NCBI GenBank assembly: GCA_002405755.1 | Contig: DHMK01000035.1 | Location: 1-15,018 of the forward strand | DNA: 15,018 nucleotides | Reading direction: 5' to 3' | Source of the DNA: Clostridiales bacterium UBA4644 | GTDB taxonomy: Bacteria; Bacillota; Clostridia; Oscillospirales; Butyricicoccaceae | In this document: in pieces, positions 13,936-15,018 of the stretch | How the letters are laid out: each line of letters starts with the position of its first letter | Numbering within the stretch: position 1 is the first letter of the stretch | The notes under the pieces: generated by a model | What the model was told of the DNA's origin: nothing | What the model saw: only the letters and a program-made list of their open reading frames with translations | Databases searched by the model: none | Position numbers and translations under genes: made by a program

Positions 13936-14715
13936 ATGCTGACTCCGCAGGAGATCCAGAACCAGAAATTCGAACGCACCGCCTTTGGCGTCCGCGGCTA
14001 TGATATGGCCCAGGTGGACCAGTTTCTGGACGAGCTGTTCAACGATTATTCTTCGCTTTATAAAGAAAACGCTGCGCTGAAGACCAAGATGCGAGTGCTG
14101 GTGGACAAGATCGAGGAATACCGCACCGTGGACGAGGAGATGCGCAAGGCGCTTTACAATGCGCAGGTGGCGGCAAAGGATACCGTTACCCGGGCACAGT
14201 GCGAGGCAGACCGCATCCTGCAGTCCGCCCGCAGCGGCGCTTCCCAGCACGTCACCGATCTGAAGGAGGAGACGGCCCGGGCGGAGGAACGCCTGAAGAT
14301 CGCCAAGCGCAATAACCTGGCCTATGCGGAAAAGATCCGCCGGGCTATGGAGCAGAGCATCCGTCAGCTGGAGCAGGTGATGGAGCTTTCGTCCCAGCAG
14401 GAGCCTGCCGAGCCGCCAGCAGCGCCGCAGCCCGTTTCCCGGCCTGCGCAGCCGGAGCCGCAGCCAGCAGCGCCGCAGCCCGCATCGGTGAAGTCTGCCC
14501 CGGCGGAGGACCATCCGGTGACGCTGCCCGCCCCAGAGGAGGATGCCCGGCCTGTGGCGCTGGATCTGGAGCCGCCCCAGCCGGAAGAAAAGTCCGGTCC
14601 CAAGAGCGACACGGCCCGGATCTATGGCGACAGCCCCTTTACGCCAAAGCCCCGGTTTGATTTTACCGATATGCGCTTCGGCAAAAACTATGAAAACACG
14701 GAAGATAACAAATAA
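13936..14715 (+). CDS. divIVA: Cell division/polarity protein DivIVA
   Basis: This 259-aa protein assembles at curved or septal membrane and places division or cell-wall factors there. The N-terminal lipid-binding domain reads LTPQEIQNQKFERTAFGVRG then YDMAQVDQFLDEL (2-34), with Phe17 at the place of the membrane-inserting Phe of B. subtilis DivIVA. Residues about 35-152 are predicted coiled coil, for example EENAxLKTKMRVLVDKIEE-like heptads and KEETARAEERLKIAK. Residues about 155-235 are a Pro, Gln, Ala and Glu-rich linker holding a 20-nt direct repeat. A distinct tail (FTPKPRFDFTDMRFGKNYE) ends the protein and may be a partner-binding motif (inference). It is longer than B. subtilis DivIVA (164 aa) because of the linker and tail. 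GGGGG lies 7 nt before the ATG. ileS starts 16 nt later. Confidence 0.94.
   Translation: MLTPQEIQNQKFERTAFGVRGYDMAQVDQFLDELFNDYSSLYKENAALKTKMRVLVDKIEEYRTVDEEMRKALYNAQVAAKDTVTRAQCEADRILQSARSGASQHVTDLKEETARAEERLKIAKRNNLAYAEKIRRAMEQSIRQLEQVMELSSQQEPAEPPAAPQPVSRPAQPEPQPAAPQPASVKSAPAEDHPVTLPAPEEDARPVALDLEPPQPEEKSGPKSDTARIYGDSPFTPKPRFDFTDMRFGKNYENTEDNK
14415..14482 (+). repeat. In-frame 20-nt direct repeat in the DivIVA linker
   Basis: The sequence gccagcagcgccgcagcccg occurs at 14415-14434 and again at 14463-14482, exactly 48 nt (16 codons) apart. Both copies encode the same PAAPQP-type segment, so the linker may grow or shrink in whole codons. Confidence 0.85.
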
Positions 14716-14731
14716 CAGGAGATAAAGAATC

Positions 14732-15018
14732 ATGGCACTGGATTACAAAGCAACGCTGAATATGCCCAAAAGCGGCTTTCCCATGCGGGCCGGCCTGCCC
14801 GCCCGGGAGCCGGAGATGCTGGAGCATTGGAACAAGATCGATGTTTACCGTCTTCTGATGGAGAAAAATGCGGGGAAGCCCCGCTTCAGCCTGCACGACG
14901 GCCCGCCCTTCTCCAACGGCGATCTGCACATGGGCCACGCGCTGAATAAGTCCATCAAGGACTTCGTGGTCCGCTCCTATGCGATGCGCGGCTATTACAC
15001 CCCCTATATCCCCGGCTG
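14732..15018 (+). CDS. ileS: Isoleucyl-tRNA synthetase, N-terminal part (runs off the window)
   Basis: The first 95 codons of a class I aminoacyl-tRNA synthetase that charges tRNA-Ile. The N-terminus MALDYKATLNMPKSGFPMRA and LPARExEMLEHW are typical of bacterial IleS. The catalytic HIGH-type motif appears as HMGH within HDGPPFSNGDLHMGHALNK (residues about 50-68), and the next segment DFVVRSYAMRGYYTPYIPG continues the Rossmann fold. The KMSKS loop, editing domain and zinc-binding C-terminus lie outside. An AGGAGA site lies 9 nt before the ATG. The gene follows divIVA by only 16 nt, so no T-box leader fits directly before it. Confidence 0.96.
   Translation, partial: MALDYKATLNMPKSGFPMRAGLPAREPEMLEHWNKIDVYRLLMEKNAGKPRFSLHDGPPFSNGDLHMGHALNKSIKDFVVRSYAMRGYYTPYIPG

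Noticed and set aside
1..15018. Mobile elements, CRISPR arrays, phage genes or defence islands.
   Set aside because: No transposase, integrase, spaced repeats or target-site duplications were found; all genes but two or three are core housekeeping genes in expected order.

Overview
The window looks like a core chromosomal segment of a high-GC Firmicute of class Clostridia, most likely Oscillospirales (Ruminococcaceae/Oscillospiraceae). The basis is strong Shine-Dalgarno sites of the AGGAGG type, TTGACA/TATAAT promoters, U-tract intrinsic terminators, a sepF-yggT-divIVA-ileS division cluster and a miaB-mutS-mutL-miaA-hfq cluster. The genus is inference. No mobile element, CRISPR array, integrase or phage gene was seen.

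Left part (1-3078): the plus-strand end of a gene, tentatively a CoA-transferase subunit, stops at 90 and is followed by a terminator. Three separately transcribed minus-strand units come next: tRNA-Gly(GCC), a 55-aa two-helix membrane protein, and a DUF819 (YjcL-like) membrane protein. The tRNA and the DUF819 gene each have a clear promoter and terminator; the 55-aa gene has its own promoter but no terminator was seen after it. The DUF819 promoter leads into a leader of about 90 nt that can fold. Upstream of it, exodeoxyribonuclease III (xth), also minus strand, ends at a symmetrical hairpin terminator.

Middle (3137-11728): lysC (aspartate kinase) is divergent from xth and ends in a terminator. 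A strong extended -10 promoter then starts the operon miaB-mutS-mutL-miaA-hfq. Its junctions are tight: 4 nt, 44 nt, a 4-nt ATGA overlap and 15 nt. MiaA and MiaB act one after the other on A37 of UNN-reading tRNAs (i6A, then ms2i6A). MutS and MutL are the mismatch-repair pair. Hfq is the RNA-binding hexamer.

Right part (11771-15018): a single-pass HlyD-like protein of unknown role is followed by a consensus promoter and the division cluster sepF-yggT-divIVA. ileS begins 16 nt after divIVA and runs off the window end. SepF tethers FtsZ to the membrane, YggT is a small membrane protein of the same neighbourhood, and DivIVA marks curved or septal membrane. ileS has no T-box leader next to it, so it probably relies on read-through here.

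I do not see a clearly new multi-gene system. The most interesting loose ends are the 55-aa membrane protein, the HlyD-like protein beside the division genes, the foldable DUF819 leader, a conservative change in the MutL endonuclease motif, and the missing T-box for ileS.
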